Source: Ectocarpus siliculosus (Eukaryota; Sar; Phaeophyceae; Ectocarpales; Ectocarpaceae). Taken from it: DNA of 48,026 nucleotides. The DNA lies in the NCBI GenBank assembly GCA_000310025.1, contig FN649741.1, positions 6,283,613-6,331,638 on the forward strand, given 5' to 3'. The translations under genes and the position numbers were made by a program. Shown here in pieces: positions 1 to 10,480 of this stretch. The notes under the pieces are model-generated. The model did no database searches and was not told where the DNA came from. It saw only the letters and a program-made list of their open reading frames with translations. Each line of letters begins with the position of its first letter. Position 1 is the stretch's first letter.

Positions 1-276
1 AGTTGTAAGCACTGTGTAACTGTCTCGAGGAAGCTTGACCATTTTAACACAACGTGGTGCGATCATCCCCCCTTGCGCGGAGTGAGGTTTCTCGACCCCG
101 CACAACATGATCTACTGGACTACCATTATGGTTACCGCCAAAAAACAAACCAGAGGTAAAAAAAAAAACGGTAACCTGGTTGCCGAGTTCACGAAGTGAA
201 TTGGCTTGTTTTACAACGTCGTTGCCAAGCGACGAAAACCCAATCCCGATGGCAAGCACCGAGTGGGGGGGGGGGG
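1..276. repeat. G-run-bounded 0.6 kb repeat, copy 1 (partial)
   Basis: This stretch closely matches 25819-26154 and 38881-39142. All share a GTAAGCACTGTGTAAC-like segment, the paired GGTTACC/GGTAACC blocks separated by A-runs, a short CGTCG...CGACG inverted repeat, and a terminal run of G. The window begins inside the element, so the other end, which in the two full copies is the LINE-like tail, is missing. No convincing protein is encoded. It probably inserted into the gypsy remnant next to it, because gag-like sequence stops just beyond the G-run. Confidence 0.8.
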
Positions 277-285
277 TAAATGTCA

Positions 286-444
286 TCAGTCCCGCAATAC
301 CTCCCGCGAGCTCAAGTTCTTAGCTGCTGAGTTCTTAAGTGGTGGCGCGTTCTGTAGCCTCAGGTTCTCTTCGGCCAGTCTTTCAGCGGTGCTGTGTGCG
401 GTACCCGTGTGTTGAGACAATGGTTCCTGCTCTCCTTCCGCCAG
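286..444 (-). pseudogene. gag-like N-terminal scrap of a gypsy element
   Basis: Just beyond LTR copy A on the minus strand is a 52-codon open frame. It contains a charged, coiled-coil-like stretch (AERLAEENLRLQN at the centre) and ends at a TGA at 286-288, close to the G-run repeat. Leader-like sequence with TGGCG separates it from the LTR. Position just after an LTR and heptad-like composition suggest the start of a gag gene, belonging to a second element that shares LTR A. It is too short for a family assignment and could be chance. Confidence 0.35.
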
Positions 445-459
445 CTAGGGTCAATGAGA

Positions 460-766
460 CTCGCCACCATATTTTGTTATCAACCGTAGGAGCTACGGAG
501 GAACAGAGAACAAATGATAAGGGAGCAAGTCCGGTGCTCCTGGCTACTCAAAGCAGTTGTTGTTTGATCTCTTGTTTTAGCCTTCTTAGACCAGTTCCAC
601 TCAGCGCCCACTCCGAGAGTGAGGGAGCGGGGCTGGGATCTTGATCCTTCTTCAAGGTACTTCAATATCCCTCAACGACGCGCCAAATATCCACATCCAA
701 CAAAATTCAAAATATTCAAGAGTCGCTCATACAACGTTGAAGCGACGCTCATACGACGCTCATACA
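460..766 (-). repeat. LTR-like direct repeat A (gypsy)
   Basis: About 300 bp matches 4690-4958 in the same orientation with scattered differences and small indels. Read on the minus strand both copies start TGTATGAGCGT, consistent with the TG that opens an LTR, and both carry the GATCAAGATCCCAGCC block and an AT-rich stretch before CTCTGTTCCTCC. It sits downstream of the decayed pol, so it is the 3' LTR of that element. Gag-like sequence beyond it suggests it may also be the 5' LTR of a second, truncated element. The far boundary is approximate. Confidence 0.7.
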
Positions 767-1154
767 TTTGTTGCTTCCATAAATAAGCCCACCCTGGTAA
801 GTCGTAGATGGAAATGCTTTATCCTCAATCCAATACTCAACCTCAAATAATGATCGAAGATGCGACTTTTCATACCAAACACAAACAAAAGCAACTAGTG
901 TCGGAGGAAAATAGCTCTTCCCCGACAAGTATTTCAAACCATCCCCACACCACACAGTGATGACCACTGAAGATCACATCGCCGACGACGGAACCAGCGG
1001 GAATCACAACGGGGTTCGGTCGTGGTGAAGCCACGAAGGTCGGGGTGACTAATGCAACAATGAAAGAGGCTCACACCACCCAAACACGCGCTACCGTACC
1101 ACGGCGTAACATGTAGGACGAAAACACAAAAAGTGTTGCGACCCGTAGGTGGCA
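767..1154 (-). other. Gypsy 3' untranslated region, no gene seen
   Basis: This lies between the last recognisable pol-linked coding sequence and LTR A. It contains only stop-riddled short frames. A clear polypurine tract could not be placed next to the LTR. Confidence 0.4.
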
Positions 1155-1505
1155 CTATATCAAAGCACAGATCCGGATGGGGCGACGGCCAGCATCTGTC
1201 ACGACGCCTGGCGTCCGCGACGTAACGCCATCATCCGTGAAAAGGTTGGTCAAACCACGAGTATGGTGTTTTTTCAAGCACCAAGAACCGCAAGGAGCAT
1301 CAATAACCGTGGAGTAGCTATGCACCGGGAGAGAAAGCTGTCTAGGGCCCGGGGTGTCTAAGAATAGAAAAATGCACTGGCCTGTTGCGAAACTACTAAT
1401 CGGTCCAAGCCACCAAAGTCCACTCAAAGCTTTGTACCACGTGGGGGCCCCGACAGGCAAAACAGAATGAGAGAAGTAAGCCAACCAACTGTCACGCGAG
1501 ACCAA
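1155..1505 (-). pseudogene. Gypsy polyprotein C-terminal tail domain
   Basis: A 116-codon open frame lies downstream, on the minus strand, of the chromodomain-like segment. Its core is Trp- and aromatic-rich (WYKALSGLWWLGPIS, then FLFLDTPGPRQLSLP and GSWCLKKH). The pattern WYK-x-GLWWLG-x-I followed by a beta-strand-like FLDxPGP block resembles a small Tudor/Agenet-like barrel and, from memory, an extension found after the integrase in some algal gypsy polyproteins. The link to the pol upstream rests on order and orientation. Frameshifts separate it from the preceding segment. The function is not established; chromatin targeting would be a guess. Confidence 0.5.
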
Positions 1506-1577
1506 CTCGTGCCCGGGAGCAATGAAACGTTCGGCCTGATTCCGAGCAAGTTCTCCGTCGGCCGAAGCTATCGGAGC

Positions 1578-1830
1578 TTAACGATAAGCCCGGTTCCCTT
1601 GTACGCGCTGACTAGCGTTATCAGACCAGTAAAGCAAAATGGGTTCTCTGTGTTCCTGCAAATCGGACCCCCTGTCCCACGACGGCGTCAACAAACCCGT
1701 CCAACTTGTCAGGTACAAAACGGCTACCACACCACCTCGTCCACGTACAATTTGATGTCGCGGTTTTTTCTCAACATCAAGAGGACTAGACTCCTCCACA
1801 TGGTCACATTATTCGGGGGGGACTTGTTAC
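1578..1830 (-). pseudogene. Chromodomain-like segment of gypsy integrase
   Basis: This frame reads SSPLDVEKK...HQIVRGRGG, then LTPSWDRGSDLQEHREPILLYW. The order of a basic beta-strand, W, L-x-PSW-x-R and a closing helix with IL-x-YW is typical of chromodomains at the C-terminus of Ty3/gypsy integrases, which steer integration to modified chromatin. It follows the GPY/F-bearing segment on the same strand. The frame is interrupted relative to its neighbours, so it is a fossil. Confidence 0.6.
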
Positions 1831-1846
1831 TACGCGAGTTCAAAAC

Positions 1847-3149
1847 TTATGTCGACAGGTTGGCCGGCAAATACCTTGACAGGTGATCCGTGTCGTATGG
1901 GTTGGTACACGGTTTGCATCGCAACACTGAGACACGGTTGCGAGATTCTTGTCCCAGCATGTCGGACGGCAGGTCCAGGTAGAGAAATCTCCGCTCCACA
2001 GGTTTCCCATTCGGTGTATTCTTCGCTGTGGCTGGGCGAACGGCAAGGATCTTATAGGGTCCGGTGTAGTTGAGCGAAAGCTTCGCTGTGAGCACGAAAT
2101 CATCCGTGTGCTTCCGCACAGCCTGCCGAATGGTAACGGCGGAGTTGTAGACCCAAGCCCAACCACCAACTTCGTACTTCGGAATCTGACGCAAACCGTT
2201 CAACAGAAAGCGGGAGACGGGGTAGCCGTCGAATGTGCACTTCGTTCGGCGCCAAGCCTGTGGCAGTGTTCACCGAGTTGTAGTAGGCGAACTCGACATG
2301 TCGAAGATGGACGTCCCAACAATCCTGACGCTCTTTGACCACACCAGCTAGTATTTGAGCCATGGTGTGGTTTACACGCTCGGCCACACCGTTCGTTGGA
2401 GGTTGCACGAGCTGGTAGGGACTTTCGTGATCTTCATCAGCTCGTAAATAGCCATACACAGCTTGGAACAAATTGCATACGGTTATCCGAAAGAAGAGTC
2501 ACCGGACAACCTCACAAAGACATGTAGCGGTTGACGAAAACATTAGCCGTTCCCTTAGCGGTAAATTCCGCCCATCTACCCTTCGATTGAAACAATCCGT
2601 AAACAAAAGGATATATGCATTACCACGAGACGCGACCGGCAACGGCCCAAAAACCTCGACGCTCACTACAATACCCGGCCCGTTCGGGAGGGGCAGAGTG
2701 AGCGTAGGCCAGCGATACGTTTGCAGGGAAGTCTTGCGCGCTTGGCAAATGAAACGATGCCGAAGCCACCAACGAACGGACAAACCCATACCAATCCACC
2801 AGTGAAAAGGCTCCAACATGCGTAATGTCCGAGCGGTACCCAGGTGAAAAAACGCGTTGGCGCGACATGCTTGCGGGACCCAAGGTCGGACCAGGATAGG
2901 CACGTATGTTCGTGGAGTCTTCGAGAACGGAAGGCGAGTGTTACGCCCGCCCGAACTACCGATGAGCAGTGGGGCAAACTTTCTCACCAACAACGTCGTA
3001 CCATCGTCTGTAGTGTGCAGGCATGTGTTAGATGCGAGGGCGACAACACCAGACAATGCGGGCCGTCGCGCACAGGGCAAGGAATCCCAGAATGTATCCG
3101 CCAAAACCGTCGGGGATTCCAAAGATAGAAATGTATAGCCGCCACACAC
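1847..3149 (-). pseudogene. Ty3/gypsy integrase, frameshifted
   Basis: The integrase is spread over three frames. Around 2800 is a degenerate zinc-binding region. The core follows at about 2700-2560, with FGPLPVASRGNAYILLFTD, where the usual first catalytic Asp before FGPLP reads Glu (VSVEVFGPLP). At 2471-2230 come NGVAERVNHTMAQIL and WDVHLRHVEFAYYNSVN, ending in APNEVHIRRLPRLPL. At 2203-1847 is the GPY/F module (TGPYKILAVRP). An active enzyme needs one frame and a DDE triad; neither is present. It would join reverse-transcribed DNA to host DNA in the nucleus. Confidence 0.8.
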
Positions 3150-4689
3150 TCACTTTCGGACATTTGTTCACGAGACCAGTCAGCATGCGAGAATGTATGC
3201 ACACAGTCGCGGAAGTGAGCTTCCTCAGCGGCCGTGGGCGGCACCACGGGAGGCCCGGGGCTAAGAACCGCGGGCGAAAGCACTGGCGGACCGATCTCCG
3301 CGGGCGGTGGTTGCGCCGGCATTGCAGCAGCAAGCGCGGGCGGCGGTGGTGACGGCAACTCGGCCCACGCCGCAGAAGGCGACGGTCCAGAAGTAGGCCG
3401 GCCCGCGGCTCGCGTCGACCGTGTAGCACCGCTCGAGCGGGCCGGCGGTCCAGGAGGCCGCGGCGTTCTGGGCACAACAACGGCCTGTGGTTGTTTCGCA
3501 ATATATTTTGGGACGGCGTTGAGCCATGCCAGAGGCCGAGTTCGTTCTCGCCCGCGTACGAGAAGAAATCGGAGGGGCGCGCGAAAGCGAAAGGGCAGCT
3601 GCGGAGGTTCCGACGGTGGACGACTGGCTCCGCAGGAACGGAAGCCGGAGGAGACCCATCGGGCACAGAACTCACGGGGCCTGCATCGCCATAGACAGCG
3701 AAAACACCAGAAGGCGAAAGGACCGACGAGTCAACAACGGGGGAGGGCTCTGGGGCCGGTCGTACCATTTGCGGCCCAAAACGGTGGAAGCCCCCAAAGT
3801 CAGCCTCCGCCAAAGGCGCGTGTGGCAACGCGTCTCGTTGCTCGCCAATGGCAAGCCCACCAGCCGGTGTTCGGCGTCGAACTAGAGCGATGACTTCGTC
3901 CGCACGTACGAATGACATACACGCCCGCGGCGTCATCGACTGCAATACTGGTGTCACCGTGTCTGTCCGCATCGGTCGCCGGCAAGGGCAACAGCGAAAG
4001 AAAATCCGGATTGTCGTTGGCAGTGCCTTTACGGTAGAAAAGGGTGTAATTGAACGAGGAAAGGAACTCGAGCCAACGCTGTACGCGGGCGTTGTGGTCG
4101 CCCACCGTGACGGTGCTCTCTCTCCAAAGCCTTGTGATCCGAATAAATCGGTGTAGACCAAAAGGTATCCCCGCAGGCGATTATTGCCCATACGATACTT
4201 CCAGCCTCCAAGTTGAGCACGGTCAAATTGCGCTCGGCTTCGAGCGTAGCGCGGTTCACGAACAGAATGGGGCGAACGGAACCATCGGCCTGTTCTGGTT
4301 CGAGGGCTGCACCAAAACCATCTACATACTACATACGCGTCACAGCAAAGCCGGAGAGGGCGGCTGCCATTCGTGACCGCGTCCCAATCCGGGAAAGCCG
4401 AAACCGGAGGTTCGGATAATTTCGTCAAGACGTATCCGCCATGGCTGGCATCAAACAAAACTTCGCGTCCTTTCGCAACGTCGGTGAGTGGTTCAACGCG
4501 CATAGCCAGACCCTTGATGAAATTGCGGTGATACGCAACCCCACCCAGCAAGGAACGCAGCTGCTTGACGTTGGTTGGCAGCGGCATTTTTGTGAGGGAC
4601 TCGACCTTATCGGCACGAGGACTAACACCCGCAGGAGAGATGGTGCGGCCTAAATGGACAGCCTCCTTAGCGCTGTCCTGCCGATGACG
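3150..4689 (-). pseudogene. Ty3/gypsy RT thumb and RNase H, truncated
   Basis: The 5' edge at about 4680 begins inside the RT thumb/connection: LGRTISPAGVSPRADKVESL, then NVKQLRSLLGGVAYHRNFI. RNase H follows in shifted frames: AERNLTVLNLEAGSIVWAI with YSDHKALE at about 4240-4110, then NARVQRWLEFLSSFNYTLFYRK with NPDFLSLLP at about 4100-3990. From about 3900 to 3150 lies a Pro/Ala-rich linker before the integrase. Gag, protease and the RT palm (YxDD) are absent, because LTR B abuts the thumb directly. This is a large internal deletion plus frameshifts, so it is non-functional. Confidence 0.8.
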
Positions 4690-4958
4690 CCACAACGTTA
4701 TGGAGGAACAGAGAAATATAAAGGGAAGGGAGCCAGTCTGTTGCTCCTGGCTTCGGGTACTCACAGCAGTGGTTGTTTGATCTCCTTGATAGACCAGGTC
4801 CGCTCAGCGCTCACTCGGAGAGTGAGGGAGTGGGGCTGGGATCTTGATCCTTCTTCAAGCTACTTCAATACCCTCAACGGCACGCCAAGTATCCATATCC
4901 AACGAAAATTCCAAATTTCCAAGAAGCGCTCACACAACGTTCATGCAACGCTCATACA
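4690..4958 (-). repeat. LTR-like direct repeat B (gypsy 5' side)
   Basis: This is the partner of repeat A at 460-766. On the minus strand it starts TGTATGAGCG and carries an AT-rich TTTATATTTCTC element that could serve as a TATA box just upstream of CTGTTCCTCC. It lies upstream of the pol remnant, as a 5' LTR should, but runs straight into RT thumb coding sequence. No primer-binding site or leader lies between them, which marks an internal deletion. Confidence 0.7.
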
Positions 4959-6267
4959 CTTGCTGCTCCATTTTTCGTAGGTATTATATGACTAGACGAC
5001 GTTTCAATGTGTAGACTATGCCTTCATGTAGGACCTCCAACACACGCACGCACGCACGTTTCGTTTTTCCGGGTGGTCACGGGGCATGGATTGGTACGTC
5101 TAAACTGATTTGCAACACGCCGGGCTTCTTGGAGAATTTCAGGAGCGGAGAGGGGTCGTGTCGAGCTGATTTCACTGGAGGAGGTGCCCCCCCCGTCTAC
5201 AGAACGGACCCGCAACTAAGAAAACTTATGTTGGGAGAAAAAAGCTCAAACGTTTACGCAAAATAAGAACAAAGGGCTAAGAAAATCAGCTCAATCTCGG
5301 CCACGGCGTAAGAAACGTCCCAATAAGAAACATGATCGAACGATACTCCGAGACACAAGAAACAACGGATAGCTGAGGAAGCGTGTCTAATAAGAAACGT
5401 CCCACTGCTGCTGCCAGCTCCCACCACTACCTATGGTAGCTCATCCTGCAATGTTTTGGTAGGGGGGAGAGTGGATATTTTCGCGTCGCCCGCCGGCCCC
5501 CGGGCCCCCGCGCCGCCGCGGGCTGCGCTACCCACTGGTGTTGTACTGCTGTAATGCCACAAATCACGGGAGTCAGGAAGTTCAGGAGGGCGAAACCCCA
5601 AGAAAGGGTATCCGAGCTGTCGATTTAACATGCTGCATGAAAAGGCTAGTTGTTGTGTTGATGGTTTCTGTGCAAATATATATACAGAAAATATGAGAAA
5701 ATGAGAGCACAAGATGATGCGACAGTCCAAAGGAATAAAGAAATCCGTTTCCAGAAATTGGCCTACCTGCGGCTGGTCCTTCGGGCGAAAACAAGAAATT
5801 GAGGCTCGACTCGAATATGACGTTTCTTATCTCCGGGCCCGTTCTGTATGCTTTTGTTGTTGTTGTACCGAATAATAGTAGTGATATTCGTCGTCGTGCT
5901 ATTGCGTGTACCCCTAGACAGACAGGCGTACCGTCCCCGTAGGCTAGCGTGCAGCACACATGACAGCCTGACGCCGAATGAGGCCGAGTATAAGACCGAG
6001 TAACATAGATAGGGGAAAGACAATGTATGTATCTACAAGTTTTTTGGCGGCTTACGCCGCCACGCCCAATGGAGCGAGTCCCAAGGTACACGGGGATGGT
6101 ACGTGTGGGGATCGTGGAAGGTTAAATGGAAGTTATGTGTCGTTGAGGATGCCCGTTTGACGTGCATGTCTGTCGTGTGACAGCATGTTGGCACGTAGAC
6201 ATAAACTGTACTAATGCAATCGACACGCTCAGACATACGCCAAATCCTACATGGCGACACCACACAT
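4959..6267. other. Intergenic, no gene recognised
   Basis: Only short unsupported frames occur here. A GC-rich patch lies at 5484-5530 (C/G-runs within GCCCGCCGGCCC-type sequence), and a CACG microsatellite is present near 5041-5058. No splice-supported coding sequence or repeat shared with the rest of the window was seen. Confidence 0.5.
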
Positions 6268-6665
6268 ACGATCGCAACCACCTAAAGACACACCAACGAC
6301 CATGAAGGGTCGAACTCCCACGCTACTGACGTAACAAAGGACATACACACACCAAGATCGAACTTATATAAGCGGCAAAGCGGCAACGCTCGATCCCACC
6401 CAAAGACACGACACAGAACTCTCACGCTTGTGACGCAACAAAACGACACCAATAGTCGACAACGATCGCACCCGCGTAAAGACACGCCTACGACGATGCA
6501 GGATAGAACTCTCACGCTTCTGACGCAACAAAGGACATCCTCACACCAAGCTCGACACCAATAGGAGACAACGATCGCACCCACCTGAAGACATGCCTAC
6601 GAACATGAAGTGTGGCACTCACACGGATCTGAAGCAACAAAGGACATTCTCACACCAGGCGTGTA
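6268..6665 (+). repeat. Degenerate ~110-bp tandem repeat, about 4 units
   Basis: Units begin near 6268, 6389, 6462 and 6571 with the motif ACGATCGCACCC or a close variant. Each continues with AAGACACGCC, GAACTCTCACGC, TGACGCAACAAAGGACAT and CACACCAAG blocks. The third-to-fourth spacing is 109 bp, the first unit is about 121, and the second is shortened to about 73 by internal deletions. The array lies just 3' (minus sense) of the helicase remnant, where a Helitron end could lie, but no CTRR end with hairpin was identified. Confidence 0.75.
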
Positions 6666-6704
6666 CCTCAATACGCAACTCCGACATACACTGGACACAT
6701 TACT

Positions 6705-7612
6705 CTAACGCGATAGGCCTTTTGCCTCAATCCACCCGCCGTCGGCGCATTGGTTGGGATGGCGGGCATTAGCCTGGCCATTTGCGTGTGCGTTTTCGTC
6801 TGTGTCGTGTAGCCCAGGCGGCCCCATGTCTCGTCGGGTGTTGTTGCTGGTGTCGGTTGCGTGCATGTATCCGATGAAGTCGATGTACGAAGGCGGCAAG
6901 GACGGGGAATTGTTGGTAGAGTCAGTTGCAGCATCTACGAATGACGGGAATGTGATGTTAGCGACGAACGCGGCGCGGTTCAACGATCCTCGCAATCGTG
7001 ATGATAATGCGAGACACATGATAGATGATCGCTCCTGGGCACGACTAAGTGCGACGTGACTGACCATGAGTGAAAACGTCAGCTCTCAAGTCAAGACCTA
7101 TCTTGGAGAGTGTCTGTCCTTGACTTTTGTTGATGGTTAGCGCGTAGCACACTCGTAGTGGAAGTTGCAATCGCGAGAAAGCAATACCGTTGCTGCCGAC
7201 TTTAGTCTTGAAGCGAATACGTGGGATGAGAACGAGCGTTGAGAGACCGTCTAGTAGTTCTACATGCACAATTCCTGTTGAGTATCCACGAACGATAGCC
7301 TTCTGACCATTGACCAAGCCCTGCTTGAAGTTTAGGTTTCGTGTGATCATCACCATGCAATTCAGTTTCAAATCCAAGGCATGAGGCGGTACACCAGAAA
7401 CGTCAATAGCGTGGAGGTCAGCTGCGGCAACGAAACCCATACCATCGTCAGTCGCGTCAGGATCGACGGTGTCACAACTGTATGCTGTGAGAAGGTCTCC
7501 TGGAAGGATGTCAAGGACGTGTGCGTTAATGGTGTCTATGGTGGCGTTGGTTGACGAAAGGATGGCTCTCGCCTTGAACTCAGTCGGGTCGGCGGCGAGA
7601 AAAAAAAACAAA
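6705..7612 (-). pseudogene. PIF1-family helicase C-terminus (Helitron-like), frameshifted
   Basis: The minus strand shows the C-terminal half of a PIF1/Helitron SF1 helicase. In order these are TEFKARAILSSTNATIDTIN, VPPHALDLKLNCMVMITRNL followed by NFKQGLVNGQKAIVRG, motif V LRVCYALTINKSQGQTLSK, then DLRADVFTHGQ. Near 7060 one extra base shifts the frame, and motif VI (HVALSRAQERSSIM) continues in the other frame down to 6705. The Walker A and B half is absent. Helitron RepHel proteins use this domain for rolling-circle transposition. The Rep nuclease is not seen, so this is a 5'-truncated, broken copy. A cellular PIF1 origin is less likely given the setting. Confidence 0.8.
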
Positions 7613-7648
7613 ATGCACGAAGAATCGGCACGCATCAGTAAACCTCAC

Positions 7649-8446
7649 CCCAATCCTGGCGTCCTCGGCCTCAACCTTCTCGATGAACCGGAAGGCCTGC
7701 TTGCCGTCCCTGCTGAGCTTGATCTTCAGCCCGAAGCAGTCCTTCCCACTTGTAGTGTTTGTTGACGTACGCTGAACATGAAACGAAAACGACACAAGAA
7801 GGGAAGAAAGAGCGGAGGAGGCAAAATGAAGAAGGACCGCCCGGAAGAAAAACCACAAAGGACGACCGCAAAGTAATAAAGCATACGTTGAACGCAAGAC
7901 AAAACACCACACCGCACCGCTCTATTCCACATGTGTTTCGACGTCTGTACAGCAGCGGCGGCAGTAGTTTAATAAGCGGCATACGGAAAAACAACGAAGT
8001 AAAACCGAAACAAAGTCGCCTACGGAAAAACAACGAAGGGCGCCGCGCCCAGTCAAACAAACAATACGAAGACAATACGAAGCGAACTAAAATAAGCAGA
8101 GACATGAATGACATCACAACACGAATCGAGAAGGGAATAGATCACACGCACGTTGCTTGCGACTCTTAGTCTTGACGCCGTTAGGATTGGGTACGCCCAA
8201 GCAGAGGACGCCGGGCTTGATGTCCGACAGGCAAGTTGTGCAGGGCGAAGGCGCGGACAGGATGCTGATCTTGAATTTGCAGCCCTTCGTCCCGAAATTT
8301 TCACAGCCTCCGAAGGTCGCACAACAGCGAGTCACGTTGGCTGACGGGCAGAGGGCGCACTTGCCGATGACCTCACCGAGAGTGTAGTCAGCTGTCTTCC
8401 GCTTGGTGCTGGGCGGAGTAGACGCAGAAATGTTGCGCGACGCCAT
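7649..8446 (-). CDS. Cys-rich hypothetical protein, two or more exons (fragment)
   Basis: An ATG at 8446 opens a 98-codon exon rich in Cys pairs: CALCPSANVTRCCATFGGC, then GTKGCKFKI, CTTCLSD and GVLCLG. This looks like one or two zinc-binding knuckles. The exon can end at 8152 with donor GTGCGTGTG. A second open block at 7772-7649 follows a good acceptor (TTCATGTTCAG) and ends at a strong donor (GGG/GTGAGG); its best frame reads KDCFGLKIKLSRDGKQAFRF. With the named donor the junction phase does not give that frame, so either another donor is used or the gene is broken. It lies directly upstream of the helicase remnant on the same strand and may be a fragment captured by a Helitron. The family is not recognised. 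Confidence 0.4.
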
Positions 8447-8582
8447 GCATACTCGAGTGCGCGAAAGAATGGTGTGGGATGGAGTGGGAGCTTGCGCGGA
8501 CGGCGCGAGGGCGCGCGTGAGCGGGAGCGAAAAACCTAAGAAGATCTACCGAACCTCACCGCCCGTTGACCGAACGCCGATG

Positions 8583-8997
8583 GATTCCGGAAAAAGATTC
8601 CGGAAAAAGATATTCATATGAGAAAAGATAAAGATATGTTATTCATATGAGAAAAGAGCCGCACACACGTACGTGCAAAATATGTGTGACACACGTGTAA
8701 AAATTATAGGTATTATTGTGTGTGTGACAGAGGGAGATAGAGAGAGACAGAAAAAGAGAGACAGGAAACAAATGAGAGAGGGAGAAGGATTCCGGAAAAA
8801 GATTCCGGAAAAAGATATTCATATTATGAGAAAAGATAAAGAAAATGTTATTCATAAGAGAAAAGAGCCGCACACACGTGCAAAATATGTGTGACACACG
8901 TGTAAAAATTATAGGTATTATTGTGTGTGTGACAGAGGGAGATAGAGAGAGACAGAAAAAGAGAGAAAGGAAACAAATTGATGAGAGAGGGAGAAGG
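8583..8997 (+). repeat. Tandem duplication, 205-bp unit x2
   Basis: Two adjacent copies (8583-8787 and 8788-8997) each start with GATTCCGGAAAAAGATTCCGG. They continue through ATTCATATGAGAAAAGA, GCCGCACACACG, ATTATAGGTATTATTGTGTG and a GAGA-rich end. Differences are few: a short CGTACGTG variation, a two-base AT change and a TTGATG change. The duplication is therefore recent. No gene is encoded. Confidence 0.9.
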
Positions 8998-9250
8998 CAG
9001 AGAAAGACACACAGACAGACACAGAGACGGAGAGAGAATCACAGATAGAAACAGACAGAGAGAGAAACGGGAAAAAAATAAATATACCTGGTACCATAAA
9101 AATAAAGTTGTATCGCCCATTCGGACTCTGGTTCCGATTCTAATTCCGAGAGAGGAGAGAGAGAAAAAGCGCCGAAGAGAGAGAGAGAGAGAGAGAGCGT
9201 CTCTCACGACTCGACGGACGGCGAGACAGCGAGACCGGTAGAGAAAAAAG
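8998..9250 (+). repeat. GA-rich purine tract with (GA)n
   Basis: Strongly purine-biased DNA continues from the tandem duplication and includes a near-perfect GA run at about 9175-9197. Open frames on both strands here are low-complexity artefacts. Confidence 0.8.
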
Positions 9251-10236
9251 AAGGCAGACACGAACGGAATGGCATTGGAGAGGACGATAGAGCACATCGG
9301 ACCGAAGGAACTGCGCTCCGAGCGTCAAAATTGCGAAAACTGCAAAATGCGAAATGCCGGCCTGTCAGCGCTCGAAAGGTCCGGACTGCACTCTGAAACC
9401 AAATGAATAAGCGTGGTGGCCTAAAAGCGCTCGAGAGAGCGTTTCCCGGCCCGGAGAAAATGCTGCGATTCTAGGAAAAAGATAAATGAAATAAATGCTA
9501 ATAGAGAGGAGGTGCGCGAGAAAAAGCCTGAGAAAAAGCAATACAAATGATGAGAAAAAATGGCCAGTTGAGATAGATGTTCTGACAAAACGATACGAAT
9601 GAGAGAAACAACTTCCCCTCAAAGAGACAAGTCTCTATCTATGCGGTGGATTAACAGTTCATTCAATACTACAGCAGTGACGAGGTAAGTTGGGATGTAG
9701 TACTAGACCACAGGTTGATCACATAGATAGTTGGAAAAGTCTAGAACCTCCCCTGCAACACTACTCTCTGCCGGGCCAACAGCCAAAACATGTACTACAT
9801 CCGTATTATTATATATCGGAGAGAAACCTTCCGTAGCTCGGGTGTAGATAGTGTAAACAGTTTCTCCATAACCGGAACACATTGCAGAGGGTTTGACACG
9901 TCAAGTCACTCTTCTTGAAGCGAGACAACTGCTGGGTTGAACTGCGGCTGCTGCTGTTGGTGAGTGGACAGATTGTATGCATAGAAGAACTGGTGAACGG
10001 AAAAAAAAGCGCCAGACCATGGACAAGACGAGAAGACGAGCCACACATACATGCCAGGATTAAATGGTGCGAGGAAGGTGCGGGCGACAGGGAGAGTACG
10101 TACGCGATGAAAGAAAAACAAAAAGTGTTGGGGGTGGCCTGCTATTCGCAGACCTTGGCCGGTGGGGATTCAACATCGTGGTAGCTGCGGGTACTGTGTA
10201 CGTGGAGTCGACGATGTGTAGCGGACTAGCCAGTCA
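9251..10236. other. Intergenic, nothing recognised
   Basis: No domain-bearing frame, splice-supported exon or repeat shared within the window was found. The sequence is moderately A-rich around 9470-9610. Confidence 0.5.
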
Positions 10237-10266
10237 CGCCCCTCGACCATTTTGGTAAGAGGGGCG
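10237..10266 (+). other. Short inverted repeat (hairpin)
   Basis: CGCCCCTC at 10237-10244 is matched by GAGGGGCG at 10259-10266 around a 14-base loop. It lies about 115 bases before the assembly gap and the DIRS-type element. It may be part of that element's leader or be incidental. Confidence 0.5.
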
Positions 10267-10380
10267 CCTGATGTGACGAACTTTTTTCCCCTTCTAAACG
10301 TGATTACCTTTTTTTTCGGCATGATGTCCATAGGCCACAATAGGACGGGAGGAGAGCAGGGGATATCCATGTCATGTGGG

Positions 10381-10480
10381 NNNNNNNNNNNNNNNNNNNN
10401 NNNNNNNNNNNNNNNNNNNNNNNNNNNNNNNNNNNNNNNNNNNNNNNNNNNNNNNNNNNNNNNNNNNNNNNNNNNNNNNN
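10381..10480. other. Assembly gap (100 N)
   Basis: Exactly one hundred unknown bases, the usual placeholder for a gap of unknown size. The gap hides whatever precedes the RNase H of the DIRS-type element, probably its reverse transcriptase and gag. Confidence 0.99.

Noticed and set aside
6268-6665. CRISPR-like array
   Set aside because: Units vary from 73 to 121 bases with no constant repeat and spacer pattern, and the setting is eukaryotic.
8643-9297. Ser/Leu/Phe-rich minus-strand frames and Arg/Glu-rich plus-strand frames
   Set aside because: They are the translation of the GA-rich tract and the tandem duplication; low-complexity artefacts.
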